DNA of 64,000 nucleotides from assembly GCA_035610365.1 (NCBI GenBank), contig CM069438.1, forward strand, positions 53,564,837-53,628,836, given 5' to 3'. The notes under the pieces were generated by a model, which did not search any database, was not told the origin of the DNA, and saw only the letters and a list, made by a program, of their open reading frames with translations. The stretch is from Aquatica leii. Taxonomy: Eukaryota; Arthropoda; Insecta; Coleoptera; Lampyridae. The position numbers were made by a program, and so were the translations under genes. Within the stretch, counting starts at the first letter, position 1. Every line of letters begins with the position of its first letter. Of this stretch, positions 1 through 9,659 are shown in pieces.

Positions 1-671
1 TTTCTGTGATGCTGTCAGAGATGCCGCCAGTTGTGATATTTTGGGGTCTGTCAGTTTTTAACCAAAGAAAAATTGGTAAACGTTCGTAATTTAAAAAACC
101 ATAAAATTTTCGTTCAACTCGTAAAACTCAACGTTTTATTATTCGATTTATATAAAACGCTCATCGATCGAGTTAATAATTTTTTTCCGGGCACGTTCGA
201 ATAAAAATAATTCAATATAGAGTTATTTTAATGGCTTGTTTGTTTTAATGTTACTTTCCCCGAACCGCAAAAAGATTGTTGTTTACATGTAGAAGTCAAA
301 TAAATTCCATTATTTAATTGATATTTTTATTCCGTGACTATTTTTAGCGTTTGATGGATTGTATTTACTTTTCGAATCTTTATTTTTGTACGTTTTGATC
401 ATCTCGGTTTTTTTTCTTCTAGTTTTAGGCCACAGTTATTTTTTACGTGTTAAACGTGTAATAATTTTAATGCTTGAATTAATTTTCTGTCGGTTTCTTG
501 AACAAAAAAAAAAAACAACTCCTAGCATAAACAACTGACAAACACACCCACTCACATGCAGAACTTGTTAATGCACATAAGTACACAAACCCCACGTACA
601 GAGGGCGACAGCGGTTGTCACTCGCAAGACAACGAACGACACAAAGCATACTTAAAATGCACGTAGCTTAA
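1..671. other. Unassigned AT-rich DNA left of the Jockey insertion
   Basis: No supported reading frame, RNA gene or repeat is visible. A TATA-like stretch lies near 149-156, but nothing downstream supports a promoter. The part from about 600 to 671 is less AT-rich than the rest. The segment continues across the Jockey insertion into 2418 onward, as the target-site duplication shows. Confidence 0.5.
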
Positions 672-683
672 GTCGAGATCAAG
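672..683. repeat. Left target-site duplication of the Jockey-type LINE
   Basis: The 12 bases GTCGAGATCAAG are repeated exactly at 2406-2417. They bracket the LINE fragment, so they mark its insertion site. Confidence 0.93.
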
Positions 684-684
684 C

Positions 685-2245
685 AACATCCTAAAAAACA
701 GAAACAAGCCACCCATGCCCGGCATTCACGGTCCCCGAGGTCTAGTCTATACCGACTTAGACAAAGCCGAAGCTTTCGCCGACACGCTCGAACTCCAATT
801 CAGAGCAAATCATCCAGACGACGAAGACTTCCGTCGCACGAACGCCATCCACCGCGAAGTCAGAAGCATCCTGACGGCCAACCCAAACAAGCCCATCAGG
901 CACACCACTCCGAAGGAAATCGAAGAGGTTATTAAAAATCTCAAACCGCGCAAAGCTCCCGGGAACGACGGCATTTCCAACAAAGCCCTCAAACTTCTTC
1001 CCAAAAAGGGTATAGCCACCCTAACAGCAATTTTCAACGCATGCCTACGACTTTGACACTTTCCACGCCAATGGAAAACCGCGGACGTCATATTAATCCC
1101 CAAACCAGGAAAGGATCACTACCGTCCAATCAGCTTACTTCCGACGCTGGGTAAGTTATTGGAACGAATATTTCTCACTAGATTACAGGAACAGATTGAT
1201 ACCAACCAAATCATCCCCCATGAACAGTTTGGTTTTCGCAAGAAACACTACACTATCCATCAAGCCTTACGCGTCGTTAAGCAGATCACCGACGGTTTCA
1301 ATCACCGCGACGTCACTGACGCCGTCTTTCTCGACATCGAGAAAGCATTCGACAAAGTCTGGCATCGCGAGCTACTCTACAAGATGTATGGTCTAGGCAT
1401 CAACCACTCAATGGTCCAGCTCATCGGATCCTTCCTTAATCGACGCTCGTTTGCGATCAAACTTTTCACCTCCAAGTCCACTCCACGACACACAGAAGCC
1501 GGCGCCTCTCAAGGATCAACGCTATCCCCAATCTTATACAACATTTTCACGGCAGACGTCCCAAAAATCGACGAACTCACTTACACATTCTACGCCGACG
1601 ACACCGCCGTTTTGGCAACACTCCGCTCACCCGCTCAAGCAGAGAGAAATCTTCAAATGGCCCTCACGTCACTGGACAACTAGTACGACGACTGGAGAAT
1701 ACAAGTCAATCCCACCAAAAGCGCAGCCATCCTCTTCAACTGAAGAAACATTGATCCCACACGCCGCTTCCACATCAAAGGCAACGACGTCCCCTGGGTA
1801 GACGAGACTAAATACCTCGGTCTCACCCTAGACAAAAAACGTCTCTGGAAATCCCACATCACCCAGAAGCTGGCCTCTTCCAACGGCCTGCTGGTAAAAT
1901 TGTACCCCATGTTGTGCAACAGCCGCCTCGGCATCGACAACAAGCTTTTCATCTACAAGATGATCATCCGCCCTTCCATACGCTGCCAAAACCCACACCA
2001 CCCGAAATCAAATCTTCCAAAATAAGATACTCCGAAAGATCGCAGACGCCCCATGGTTCTTCCGAACAGACCAACTCCACCAAGAACACGACATCCCGAT
2101 GGTAGCAGATTTCATCCGTCAATTCGCAGCTGCGCTCCATGCAGACCTCGTGGCCCACCCCAACCCACACATCCGACGGCTTTGGGACTACGATCAAAAT
2201 GACATGCCTAGGCACAAGCGGCCGAGGTGTGTCATCCTAAATTAA
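685..2245 (+). pseudogene. Jockey-type ORF2: reverse transcriptase and C-terminal region, broken
   Basis: This is the C-terminal part of a LINE ORF2; the endonuclease is missing because of 5' truncation. The reading frame starts at 685 without its own start codon. Visible landmarks are the finger motif LKPRKAPGNDGIS (about 940-980), LLPTLGKLLERI (about 1136-1170), motif A VFLDIEKAFDKVWH (1324-1365), motif B GASQGSTLSPILYN (about 1501-1542) and the catalytic YADD (1591-1602). The thumb follows, with a KYLGLTLD motif. The frame is broken by TGA at 1054, TAG at 1681 and TGA at 1741, and by a frameshift near 1979. Coding then continues in another frame as QNKILRKIADAPWFFRT to the true stop at 2243-2245. 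Both catalytic motifs are intact, so inactivation comes from the stops and truncation. The LKPRKAPG and YADDTAVL motifs fit the Jockey clade best. Confidence 0.9.
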
Positions 2246-2376
2246 GTTAGAATGAAATGTACAACCCAGCGGAAAAGTTTGAAACCAAGGAGGTGGAAAA
2301 CCGATCCAACGGGGCTATTTAAGCAGACTATGTTACCATTTATGATTAAGCTTTAAAAATGTATCATTGAAAAAGC

Positions 2377-2405
2377 AATAAACATGTATGAAATTGAATT
2401 GAATT
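2377..2405 (+). other. LINE 3' end: polyadenylation signal and ATTGA tandem tail
   Basis: AATAAA lies at 2377-2382. It is followed by a tail built of repeated ATTGA units that ends exactly at the target-site duplication. Short tandem tails of this kind mark the 3' end of several LINE families. Confidence 0.8.
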
Positions 2406-2417
2406 GTCGAGATCAAG
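2406..2417. repeat. Right target-site duplication of the Jockey-type LINE
   Basis: Identical over 12 bases to 672-683; it closes the insertion directly after the ATTGA tail. Confidence 0.93.
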
Positions 2418-2800
2418 GTTTGTTTCGAATACTTCAAGTTCATTAAAGTTATGCTTAACCAATTGCGACAACTCTTCTATTTCTTCATAAATTGCTTTTA
2501 TTAACTATAAAATCTGGTTTAGAAGAGAAAACGTTGGCAGCATTTGTTATAACGTTGACACAGTTCAATTCCGAAAGAACCTCCTATATAGGTTAAGTTC
2601 TAACTTTAGAAGCCTTCGCTCATATATTTTCTGACCGTTTTAGTTTGTTTGCCAATCACTCAGGCTCAGACAACGTCTTGAGCATAATAATTTAGGGCAG
2701 AATTCTGCACTTGTTTTCTTAAATTTTCTACTTAGTTTATCTTTATTTGCTCACTTGTGTGTTGCAAAAGTGATTCGTGTTTCCCTATTTACAATTTTAC
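2418..2800. other. Unassigned DNA between two LINEs
   Basis: No recognisable element. The minus strand has a roughly 30-codon stretch open between about 2410 and 2505 that reads IEELSQLVKHNF. It is faintly like the N-terminal part of a BEL/Pao Gag, but it is too short to call. Confidence 0.35.
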
Positions 2801-2838
2801 CCTTTTTTACATTTACATTACATTCATTTTACATTTAT

Positions 2839-3700
2839 TTACACTTTTCCGCTACAGTTTATTTTTCGTTTTTCTTCCTCTCCTCTTAGCTGTTTCCTCC
2901 TGCACCATACTTCTTCCATCCACTCCGATCCTTTTCCGTTTTCTTCTAAGATTTCCTCAACTTTCTTAACCTCTTCTCTTAACTCCCTGCATTCATTTCT
3001 AATGTGTTTAAGGTTCTCCGTCTCCACATAGTCTGCACCTCCTTTCTTCCTCTTTTTTCTTCTATTTCCTAACTCTTCGTTCCCACATCTAAACCTCGCT
3101 ATCATTTTTTTCTTCTTGCTTTTGTTCCCTCTCCTCCTTCAGATATTCTGGAACCTCTTCTCCCTTAATATTCTTATAATTCACATTATATCTGCCCTCT
3201 TTTATCATTGTCCATCTTTCCTGCTTTTCTATATCTCTATCTATCCTTATTTCCTCATTTACTCCTTCTCCCTCTTCCCTTAATCTCTTCTACTTCTTCT
3301 ATCGCGTACCCGTTTCTTTTATAATATTTTTCTCTGCCATCCTGCCCGTACTTCACTCTTCCTCCTTTTATCTCCTTCCAACATTCTTGGAGTATTTTAC
3401 ATTCGGTTCATTCCCTCAAGTCTTCCTCGTATTTTATAGCCCTACTCTAACTTTTTTTACCTGCACTTCTTCTCTAATATATCTACCTCGGTGTTTTTCT
3501 ATCTAGCCAGTATTTTTCTCGTATCTCTTCTACCTCTTTACACTCCTTCCATCTCCATATATCACCACACCTTTTATTAGCTCTTCAAACAGCAGCCTTC
3601 TTTTTCCGATGTCCACCCCAAACAACCTTTCGCCCACTCCACACTTGTCCTATTAGCCTGTTACCTTTCTTCATTCTTTCTTTTATGTGTTTCCCCTCCT
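2839..3700 (-). pseudogene. LINE copy 1: C-terminal region with Cys motif
   Basis: Degraded continuation of the LINE polyprotein after the reverse transcriptase. The clearest part is 2839-3105, IARFRCGNEELGNR followed by HIRNECRELREEVKKVEEIL and GSEWMEEVW. In this family the region carries a CxxC...H...C zinc-like motif (RCRLCG...H...EC). Here the first Cys pair is disrupted in this frame, and a neighbouring frame reads RCRLCGDGEP, so one frameshift separates the halves. Copy 2 has the matching MIARFRCGNEEQENKYW at about 51330-51370. The function of this domain in LINEs is unproven, possibly nucleic-acid binding. Confidence 0.65.
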
Positions 3701-3779
3701 TATTATCCTGCTTTATCGTGTAACTCCGGTATGTGAATTCCTTCACCTGCTACTCGTCCTCCTCCCTTCATTTCCACTC

Positions 3780-4412
3780 CTCTATTTTTCTTTTCCTCCT
3801 CCTTTTCTAAATACTATTATTTTTGTTTTCTCCGTATTTACTTCCAACTGTTTTTTTATGTATTTTTCCAGCGCCTTCATCATCTCCTTCATTTCCTTTT
3901 CTTCTTTAGCCACTAACACTACGTCATCCGCATACGCCAACGACCACACCTTCACTGGGCATCCCTGTCTCAACCCTCTCCTTGTAACGAATTTCTCTCC
4001 ATTCACTTTCACCCTGCGTCTCGTTATTCGTAAATTTCCTCCATTTTTTCTATTAGTCTTTCATTTATCTTTTGTCTTCTCATGTATTCCCACAGTTTTT
4101 CCTCTGTCAAAAGCGCCTTTTAAATATACAAACAGTGCCGCCATTTCCCTCCTTTTTTTCTCTAGCTCTCGATATATGTATGTTGTCTATCACTCTTTTT
4201 TCCTTTCTGAATCTCGCTTGTCCGTCTGCTACCAAACTACTTTCCTCTATTTCCTTCTGTAGTCTTCCATGTAGCACTGTAGCATATAATTTGTATGACG
4301 TGCTTAATAACGTCGCCCTTCTGTAATCTTTCACTTCCTTTCTGTCTCCTTTTTCTGTATCGGGCATATTATCCCCTCTCTCCATCTCTCCGGGAATCCT
4401 TCCACTTTCCAT
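3780..4412 (-). pseudogene. LINE copy 1: reverse transcriptase core, broken
   Basis: From high to low coordinate the minus strand shows KKGDRKEVKDYRRATLLSTSYK and LVADGQARFRKEKRVIDNI (fingers, about 4160-4350), then motif A as FVYLKGAFDRG near 4115. The first catalytic Asp is replaced by Tyr there. Next is RRGLRQGCP (motif B) and, directly after it, VWSLAYADDVVLVAKEEKEM with YADD intact at 3923-3934. In related copies about 30 residues separate GCP from this point, so an in-frame deletion removed the start of the palm between motifs B and C. VNTEKTKIIVFRKGG follows. The lost Asp and the deletion make it inactive. Confidence 0.82.
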
Positions 4413-4740
4413 ATTTTGTTAAATATTTTCGTCGTCCTTTTTGCTACATTCTCCGTATAGCCACTCTTCGCCTTGTACCCCATCTTCTCCTGGCGCCTTT
4501 CCTTTTTTACCTTCTTTATTGCCTCTATTGCTTCGTGTTCGTTTATTCTATCTCTATCTCCTTCTTCCAGTCTTACTACCTCTTCTTTCCTTTGCTTTTA
4601 TTCTCCTTTCTAATTTTGTTCTTCCCCCCCCCCAGCAGGTTCCTAAAAATCTCTCCCATTCTTTTATTTGTATTTCTTTTGTCGTCCATTTTCTCATCCT
4701 TTCTTTCTTTAGGTATTTCCATACATCTTTTGTTTTTTCC

Positions 4741-5595
4741 TTAGACCTGATTCTCTTGTTTCTTTTTGTTTTCTTCCTTCTTTTTCTCGCGTGTTTTCTT
4801 ATAGATCTTTACTGCTTCTCTATATTCTTTTTCTTTCTTCCTTTTTGTCCACTGTCTTAATGCTCTTCTTGACTTTTTTGCATCCTTGCATTCTCCATCC
4901 CACCATTTCTTCCATCCTGTTTTCTCCCTCTTCCACTTTCTAAATCTGACTTTCTCTGTTGCTTTCTCCAACAACTCTCTCATTTTATCCACACTCTCTT
5001 GTAATCCCTTCCCTACCCATACCGTTTTTCCTATTCTATCTTTGTATCTCTTAATACCCTCCTCTGTCCACATTTTTTCGTTACGTACTCCTCATCTTTT
5101 TCTTCTCCCTATTTGTTTATTGCTTTGTCCTTTGTTTGTCTCTTTCTTGTGCTTTTACTTTCTTATATTCTCCCCCCTCTTCCTCTATTCTCGGGTAAAA
5201 ATCCCCTCCTACTATTATCAATCCCTCCTTCCTCTCTTCCATTATCTCTTTCTTGTCTCTTTCATTCTGCTGCTATAAACAGTCACTATTTTTATTTTTG
5301 TTTTTCCTCAATGTATGTTCCTTTCTACAATTCCTCTTCTCTGTTAAACTTTCTCTTCCTCTTCCTAACTTAACCATTTTTTATTTCCTTTATTATATCC
5401 CCCTTTGATCTTTTCTCTTTCTGCATGTTGCACCACCCTATGAAATTCGGCAACTCTTTTTCCCATCACTCCCATTCTTTTTCTACCATCCATGTCTCCT
5501 CTAAACCCACTACATTTTGTTCCTTGATGTGCTCCCATAAATTCTATTCCTTGTTCGTTATTCCCGCTACGTTCCAAAACAATACTCTCAGCTAA
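4741..5595 (-). pseudogene. LINE copy 1: APE endonuclease remnant and Lys-rich linker
   Basis: The minus strand begins with LFWNVAGITNKE near 5570, the N-terminal Asn-containing motif of APE-type LINE endonucleases. EETWMVEKEWE follows, and then IVGGDFYPRIEEEGG around 5180-5220, the GGDFNAR-type motif with Tyr-Pro in place of Asn-Ala. The SDH motif expected about 100 residues later is absent: the sequence passes within about 35 codons to the linker MWTEEGIKRYKDR (from 5073). The linker runs through WKKWWDGECKDAKKS to a very basic stretch ending at 4741. Stops interrupt the endonuclease part. Copy 2 keeps the SDH half and lacks the N-terminal half, so the two copies complement each other for recognition. 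Confidence 0.75.
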
Positions 5596-5939
5596 CTCAT
5601 CTCCCCCTGTGCTTCTTCCTTACTTTCCTTTATTCCTCTTTCGTGGTCTTTTCCTTTTCCGTTACTCATTATTCCTTTTCTTTGCCATTTCGTCATCATT
5701 TTTTCCTTTTTCGCCCACCCCTTCACTCTTTAGTTTTATGCCTTTTGACTATCCATTTTCTCTTTGCTTTCTCTGCTCAGCTCTCTGTTCTATCGTTCCA
5801 TATGTATCTTTCTCCGTTCCATATGTATCTTTCTCCATTTTCCTGTATCCAACCCGCACTATTTTTTTTGCTCTTTTTTTCACCGCTCTGTTTATTATTA
5901 CTTTTTGTACTCTCATTTCTTTTCATATCGAATCGTGAT

Positions 5940-6330
5940 TTATATAAATTCTTGTGTTTCTAAATTTTGTCTTCTCAGCCATCACCTCCTGTTTTTCTCA
6001 TTTTCCTTTACTCTATTTATCACTGTGACCTTTTTAACTTCTACTTTCACGTTTAATTGTTCTTCCAGCATCGATACTAATTCCTTTTGTGGTTCTTTAC
6101 TTCTGCATCCCTCTCTATAGAGAGATTCTCTATTCTTTCTTCCACTTCTTTTCCCTTTCTCATATTTCTTCTTTTATTTCTTTAATTTCTTGCCTTATTC
6201 CTTGCATGTTTTGTTCCATCTATTTCATCATCTATCACTTAATCAATTATTCTTTCTTGCTCTTACACCCTTCCTCCGTTACCCACCCCTTTCCCTCTCC
6301 TTCTGCCCTCTAACTACCACTACTAACGCC
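5940..6330 (-). pseudogene. LINE copy 1: N-terminal coiled-coil / ORF1-like region
   Basis: Conceptual minus-strand translation gives Glu/Lys/Arg-rich heptad-like segments such as QEIKEIKEEI and KEVEERIENLSIERDAEV. These are followed by ELVSMLEEQLNVKVEVKKV, which resembles the segment after the coiled coil in LINE ORF1-type proteins. Further down, around 5900-5950, a RIYINHDS stretch matches RIFINEDMT in copy 2. Several frame changes are needed to follow it. The role is presumably RNA binding and self-assembly, as for other LINE N-terminal proteins. That is inference from family architecture, since no zinc knuckle is visible. Confidence 0.6.
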
Positions 6331-6569
6331 CGTTCCTTCGCTTATTAATTTCTCAAACTTCTACACTTGTATTTCACTTTGACGTTGCCTTAAACGTAAA
6401 GTACGAGTTTCTACGTCCAAAAGTACCGCACGAATCTTAAATTTTCTATTTACACAGTTTATCGCTTCTTCTTTTATACATTGAGTGTTTCTACAATCTA
6501 AAACATCGCGTTATAAAATATGAACAAGAATAAAAAACAGGTGCCAAATAAGAAACAAGAATAACACTG

Positions 6570-6683
6570 CCTAGACTTTTACGGCAGGTGCCGTTATTAC
6601 TAATAACTTCTTCTGGGTTTCGCCGTGTCTCAAAACTTCGACGTTGTCCATATTGGCAGCTTCTTCAGAATGACTGAACTAAT
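6570..6683 (-). other. PLE copy A terminal segment (pLTR-like)
   Basis: On the minus strand, CTGAAGAAGCT is followed about 60 bases later by GAGACACGGCGAAACCCAGA. The second block matches GACACGGTCCAAACCCGGA in the 242-bp insertion at 35578-35819. This shared pattern suggests a PLE terminal repeat. In some PLEs that region encodes a hammerhead ribozyme; here the core would be degenerate (CTGAAGA instead of CTGATGA). Confidence 0.5.
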
Positions 6684-6995
6684 TCATCTCACATCTCTCT
6701 CGTGTTCTTTAATTCTTTTCTCTACTGTTCCTGTTTGTCCGACATAGCACTCTCCGCACTCCCATGTCATCTTATAGATACCTTCTCTCCTTGGTCTTGT
6801 TAGCCTGTCCTTTCCTGTTCGTAGATACTGTTGGATGCCGAAGCGCATTTCTATCTTCTGTTTCTTCAATATTCTTCCTATTCTCATAGCAACTTCCGAT
6901 AAGTACGATAAACAGACTATCCCTTTTATTGGTTCCGTTTCTGTTTGCTTTCTCGTGGCTCTCTTTATGTCTATGTCTTCTTGAGTACTTCTCAC
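6684..6995 (-). pseudogene. PLE copy A: GIY-YIG endonuclease domain, truncated
   Basis: A 103-codon minus-strand frame. Its N-terminal part has IKGIVCLSYLSEVAMRIGR and KKQKIEMRFG, the linker typical of PLE proteins. At residues 69-103 it has EGIYKMTWECGECYVGQTG followed by VEKRIKEHERDVR. The GIY motif is present as GIY and the YIG motif as YVG, with the downstream Arg of RIKEH that is catalytic in the GIY-YIG family. The CxxC between GIY and YVG is the PLE-specific insert. Translation stops right after ERDVR, where the fuller copy B continues with about 80 residues, so the C-terminal part is lost. This domain cuts target DNA for retrotransposition. Confidence 0.88.
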
Positions 6996-7139
6996 TGACT
7001 AGATGTAGGTCATCACTGATGGTTTTGGCTTTGGATAGTAGTGTGTTTATAAGAGTCTACTTTTGCATCGGATGATATCAATCCGTGAGCGTTTTTTTCC
7101 TGTACACTGCATGTTGTAGTTTTCCCTCTTGAGCGCTCT

Positions 7140-7900
7140 TCACTATTACATCCAGGAAAAGTTGATTACCATTTTGCTTCTTCTGTATGATAAACTTGAT
7201 GGCTTCGTGTAGTCAATTAATGTGGTCCAAAAACTGTTGTAATTTTGCCTCGCCGTACCGCCATATTACAAAGATATCATGGACATATCGTAACCAGCAC
7301 TTAATTTCAACTCCCTGGATCCTTATTCAAATGCCTCCTTCGCGTTGCTGTTTAATGCTGCTGTTCGCAGTATTTTTCGTCGTACAAAAAATATGTTGTA
7401 GATAAGCAAAGCTTGACTACTAAATCGATTATGTCTGTTTGCAGTCCAATTTTTGCAAGCATGATCAGTGCGTCTTCAGTAGGTATATTTGTCCATAATG
7501 ACTTACTCACTAAGATATCCGTAGGTTCAGTTTTAAGCGTAGAAAAGATCTCCACAAAATATTGTGAGTTCTTCATATGTGATAAAGTCTGCCCGGTGTT
7601 AGGTTTCAGTAAGTTAGCTAGATACTTGAATGAGTCGTTCTACTCACGATCAGTCTTAATGGTACTCCAATCTTTGTGTATTTTTGATACACCGTATAGT
7701 CTTTTCTCTATCTCTTTGAGCATGAAAAACTTCTTTATTCTTTCCCTCTCTGTTTTTGTAATTTTCTCCGTCAGATCCATTCTTATTTTTTTGTAGGTGA
7801 TCTCGTCAAGAGTTCTCCCCTCTGGCTCACACTTCCTTTGTCTGCTTTGACCATGACGATGTTTTCATCAACTTTCAAATTTCTTAACGCTGTTTTTTTT
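7140..7900 (-). pseudogene. PLE copy A: reverse transcriptase remnant
   Basis: PLE reverse transcriptases are related to telomerase and prime on DNA ends or nicks. On the minus strand the order is: DENIVMVKADKG (about 7850-7880); KRLYGVSKIHKDW (about 7680); KNSQYFVEIFSTLKTEP and DILVSKSLWTNIPTEDALIML (7352-7576); then, after stops, LHEAIKFIIQKKQNGNQLF, LDVIVKSAQEGKLQHAVYRK (about 7090-7210). Motif A should read DxxSLFTNIP; it appears here as SKSLWTNIP, so the catalytic Asp is lost. The segment that should hold motifs B and C after YCEQQH is interrupted by stops. The order matches PLE proteins closely, so the family call is firm although the gene is dead. Confidence 0.83.
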
Positions 7901-7993
7901 CTGCCAAAATGATGCGCTTAGGTATGTTTGCTCTGCTCACTTCCTATCGTTTTTCCTCAGCTTCAATGGTTGGTATTCCCTTTATGGCTACTT

Positions 7994-8400
7994 CTACATC
8001 TGTAATGATTTCCTGCTTAGAGCAATTACTTTCTTCTCGTCCACACACAGTTGTCTATTCAATAGGTTGATCACATCTACTCTGCACACGGTCTTGTTCT
8101 TTTCTATCTCTATAGCTTCCCTGATTCTCTCTCTTTCGGTAGTTCTTCGTAGTAGTTTCGTTTCTACGTTGTCGAAATCCATTTTATGTCCCGTTTCATG
8201 AGTGTGTTCTGCTACTGCCAATTGTCCAATTCTTTTGCATCTCAATCTCTCTCGTGTTCTTTAATTCCTTTCTCTATTATTCTTCCTGTTTGTCCGACAT
8301 AGCACTCTACGCACTGCCATGTCATCTTGTAGATACCTTCTGTCCTTGTTTTGCTAGCCTGTTCTTTGCTGTTGATAGATACTATTGGATTGACGCGGTA
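7994..8400 (-). pseudogene. PLE copy B: GIY-YIG domain, C-terminal part intact
   Basis: The GIY-YIG core is broken by frame changes but readable as TRTEGIYKMTW, ECYVGQTG and IKEHERD between about 8250 and 8350. An 83-codon frame follows (7994-8245): RIGQLAVAEHTHETGHKMDF, then TERERIREAIEIEKNKT and VINLLNRQ. This is the usual C-terminus of PLE GIY-YIG domains (AEH..E..H.IDF, then REAIEIEK). The Glu in REAIEIEK is the conserved metal-binding acid of the family. It joins directly to the start of copy A near 7994. Confidence 0.85.
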
Positions 8401-8669
8401 ATGCCAAAATTGTGCTTATAAGAGTCTTCTTCTGCATCACATAAAGCCGTGTAGATATCTGTCGGTATGCGTCTTCTTCCTGTACATTGTTTGTTGTACT
8501 TTAATCCTTCTCTATGGTAAACTTGATGGCTTCGTATAGTAAATTGACGTAATCCAGAAATTGTTTTAAATTTTTCCTCCCCGTGCTGCCATATTGCAAA
8601 GGTATCATAGACATATGGTAACGAGACATTTAGGTTTCAGCTAAATGGATCATATGGCTACGTCTCCAT

Positions 8670-9650
8670 GAACAAATTAACTATTACGGGTGATAAAAAA
8701 CTTTGCATCGCTGTTGCAGATAAGCAGAACGTTATTAAATGCATGTCTGTTTGCAGTGCTATTTGTGCAAGAATGATCATTGCGCTCCGTAGGTTCATCG
8801 ATTAATAATGACGTAACATCGAAATTCACGAAGATGTCTGTAGATTCAGTTTTACGTATAGAAAGGACCTCCCTAAAATGTTGCGAGTTCTTCACATGTG
8901 ATGTAGTCTGCTCGTTATGAAGTTTCAGCAAGTTCGCCAGATACTTGAATAAGTCGTACTACTCACGATCGGTCTTAGTGGTACTCTATTTTTCGTAGTA
9001 TATGGTCTAGGTGGTCTTCGGGTACCCAAGACGTTTATGCTTTCCGTCACTGTTTTTGTGATGTTCTCCGTCGGATCTTCTCTTTTTGCTTCGTGAGTGT
9101 TCTCGTGACTTAGTTCTCTCATCTTGCTCGCACACCCTTTGTCTGCTTTGAGTATGACGATGTTTTCATCGGCTTTCAAATTTCTCAACGCTGTATCTTT
9201 TTTCCTGTAAATGTTGTACTTATGTATTTTTTCAATGCTCTGCTCACTCCCTGTCGTATTTCATCTGTTTCAATAGTTAATATTCTCTTTATGTTTACTT
9301 CTGTCTCTCTAATGTCTTTTTTTGTTGGTGAGATCACGTAGTGCATGCCAGGACAAGTACTTTCTTCTTGTTCATCATCCTTGTGTTGTTTTAGATATTT
9401 CGAACTGTTTTGCCGCTGCGTCCAAAGCTGCTCGGTCGATGAGATCCCAGTGGTCTTTCTTCATCGTATTGGCTAGTGTCATATTTAGTTCCATGATCTT
9501 CTTAAAGATTACAACATTTAGCGCCTTATCAGATCGATGTCATATATTAAAGTATTCACTTAAAACTGATTTAAAATATCCACCAGTTTCTCCAATGCAA
9601 AACATAATACAAAAACACAGAAGTTTATGTACACCTTGTGATAATGATCT
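8670..9650 (-). pseudogene. PLE copy B: N-terminal region and reverse transcriptase remnant
   Basis: Going down the minus strand: FCIGETGGYFKSVLSEYFNI (about 9540-9610), TLANTMKKDHWDLIDRAALD (about 9420-9490), LKADENIVILKADKGCASKM (about 9120-9180), NRVPLRPIVSS (about 8970), then HVKNSQHFREVLSIRKTES and TDIFVNFDVTSLL (8800-8910). In copy B the motif A Asp is kept as NFDVTSLL, unlike copy A. The sequence then degenerates before the YADD-equivalent motif. Stops and frame changes occur throughout. The role would be the telomerase-like reverse transcriptase of a PLE. The N-terminal segment is assigned by position only. Confidence 0.75.
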
Positions 9651-9659
9651 AGTTTAGTT

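Larger units (their letters stand above)
684..2405 (+). mobile_element. 5'-truncated Jockey-type non-LTR retrotransposon insertion
   Basis: A 1722-bp LINE insertion with a clean structure. It begins abruptly inside the reverse transcriptase open reading frame, has an AATAAA signal near its end, finishes in a short ATTGA-type tandem tail, and is flanked by a perfect 12-bp duplication. 5' truncation, a 3' tail and a target duplication are the signature of target-primed reverse transcription. The GC content is clearly above that of the surrounding DNA. The perfect duplication suggests a fairly recent insertion, although the coding part already carries three stops and a frameshift, so the source copy may itself have been defective. 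Confidence 0.93.
2800..6350 (-). mobile_element. Degraded purine-rich LINE, copy 1
   Basis: A minus-strand LINE whose domains can be followed in order from high to low coordinate: coiled-coil N-terminal protein, APE-type endonuclease, Lys/Glu-rich linker, reverse transcriptase, C-terminal Cys region. The + strand is almost entirely C and T here because the sense strand uses AAR, GAR, AGR and GGR codons, giving long but meaningless Leu/Phe/Ser frames on the + strand. A second member of the same family lies at 51140-54048. I could not find a target-site duplication, so the ends are approximate. Confidence 0.85.
6560..7990 (-). mobile_element. Penelope-like element copy A, degraded
   Basis: A minus-strand Penelope-like retroelement. 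Reading from 7990 downward: a DENIVMVKADKG motif, reverse transcriptase pieces, the LFLDVIV linker, the GIY-YIG domain, and a terminal segment with an ACACGG...AAACCC.GAAGA pattern at about 6600-6650. It lies head to tail after copy B, which ends near 7994; this fits the tandem copies often reported for PLEs. No target duplication could be fixed. Confidence 0.85.

Noticed and set aside
2410..2505. Minus-strand open stretch IEELSQLVKHNFNELEVF, possibly the start of a BEL Gag
   Set aside because: Only about 30 codons, and the continuation beyond the Jockey insertion shows no Gag motif. Too weak to annotate.
3687..6313. Many long + strand frames rich in Leu, Phe and Ser (for example 3687-4262, 4295-4744, 5609-5938), resembling membrane proteins
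   Set aside because: They are the reverse complement of a purine-rich LINE coding strand whose RT, endonuclease and Cys motifs are readable. The hydrophobic look is a by-product of C/T-rich DNA.
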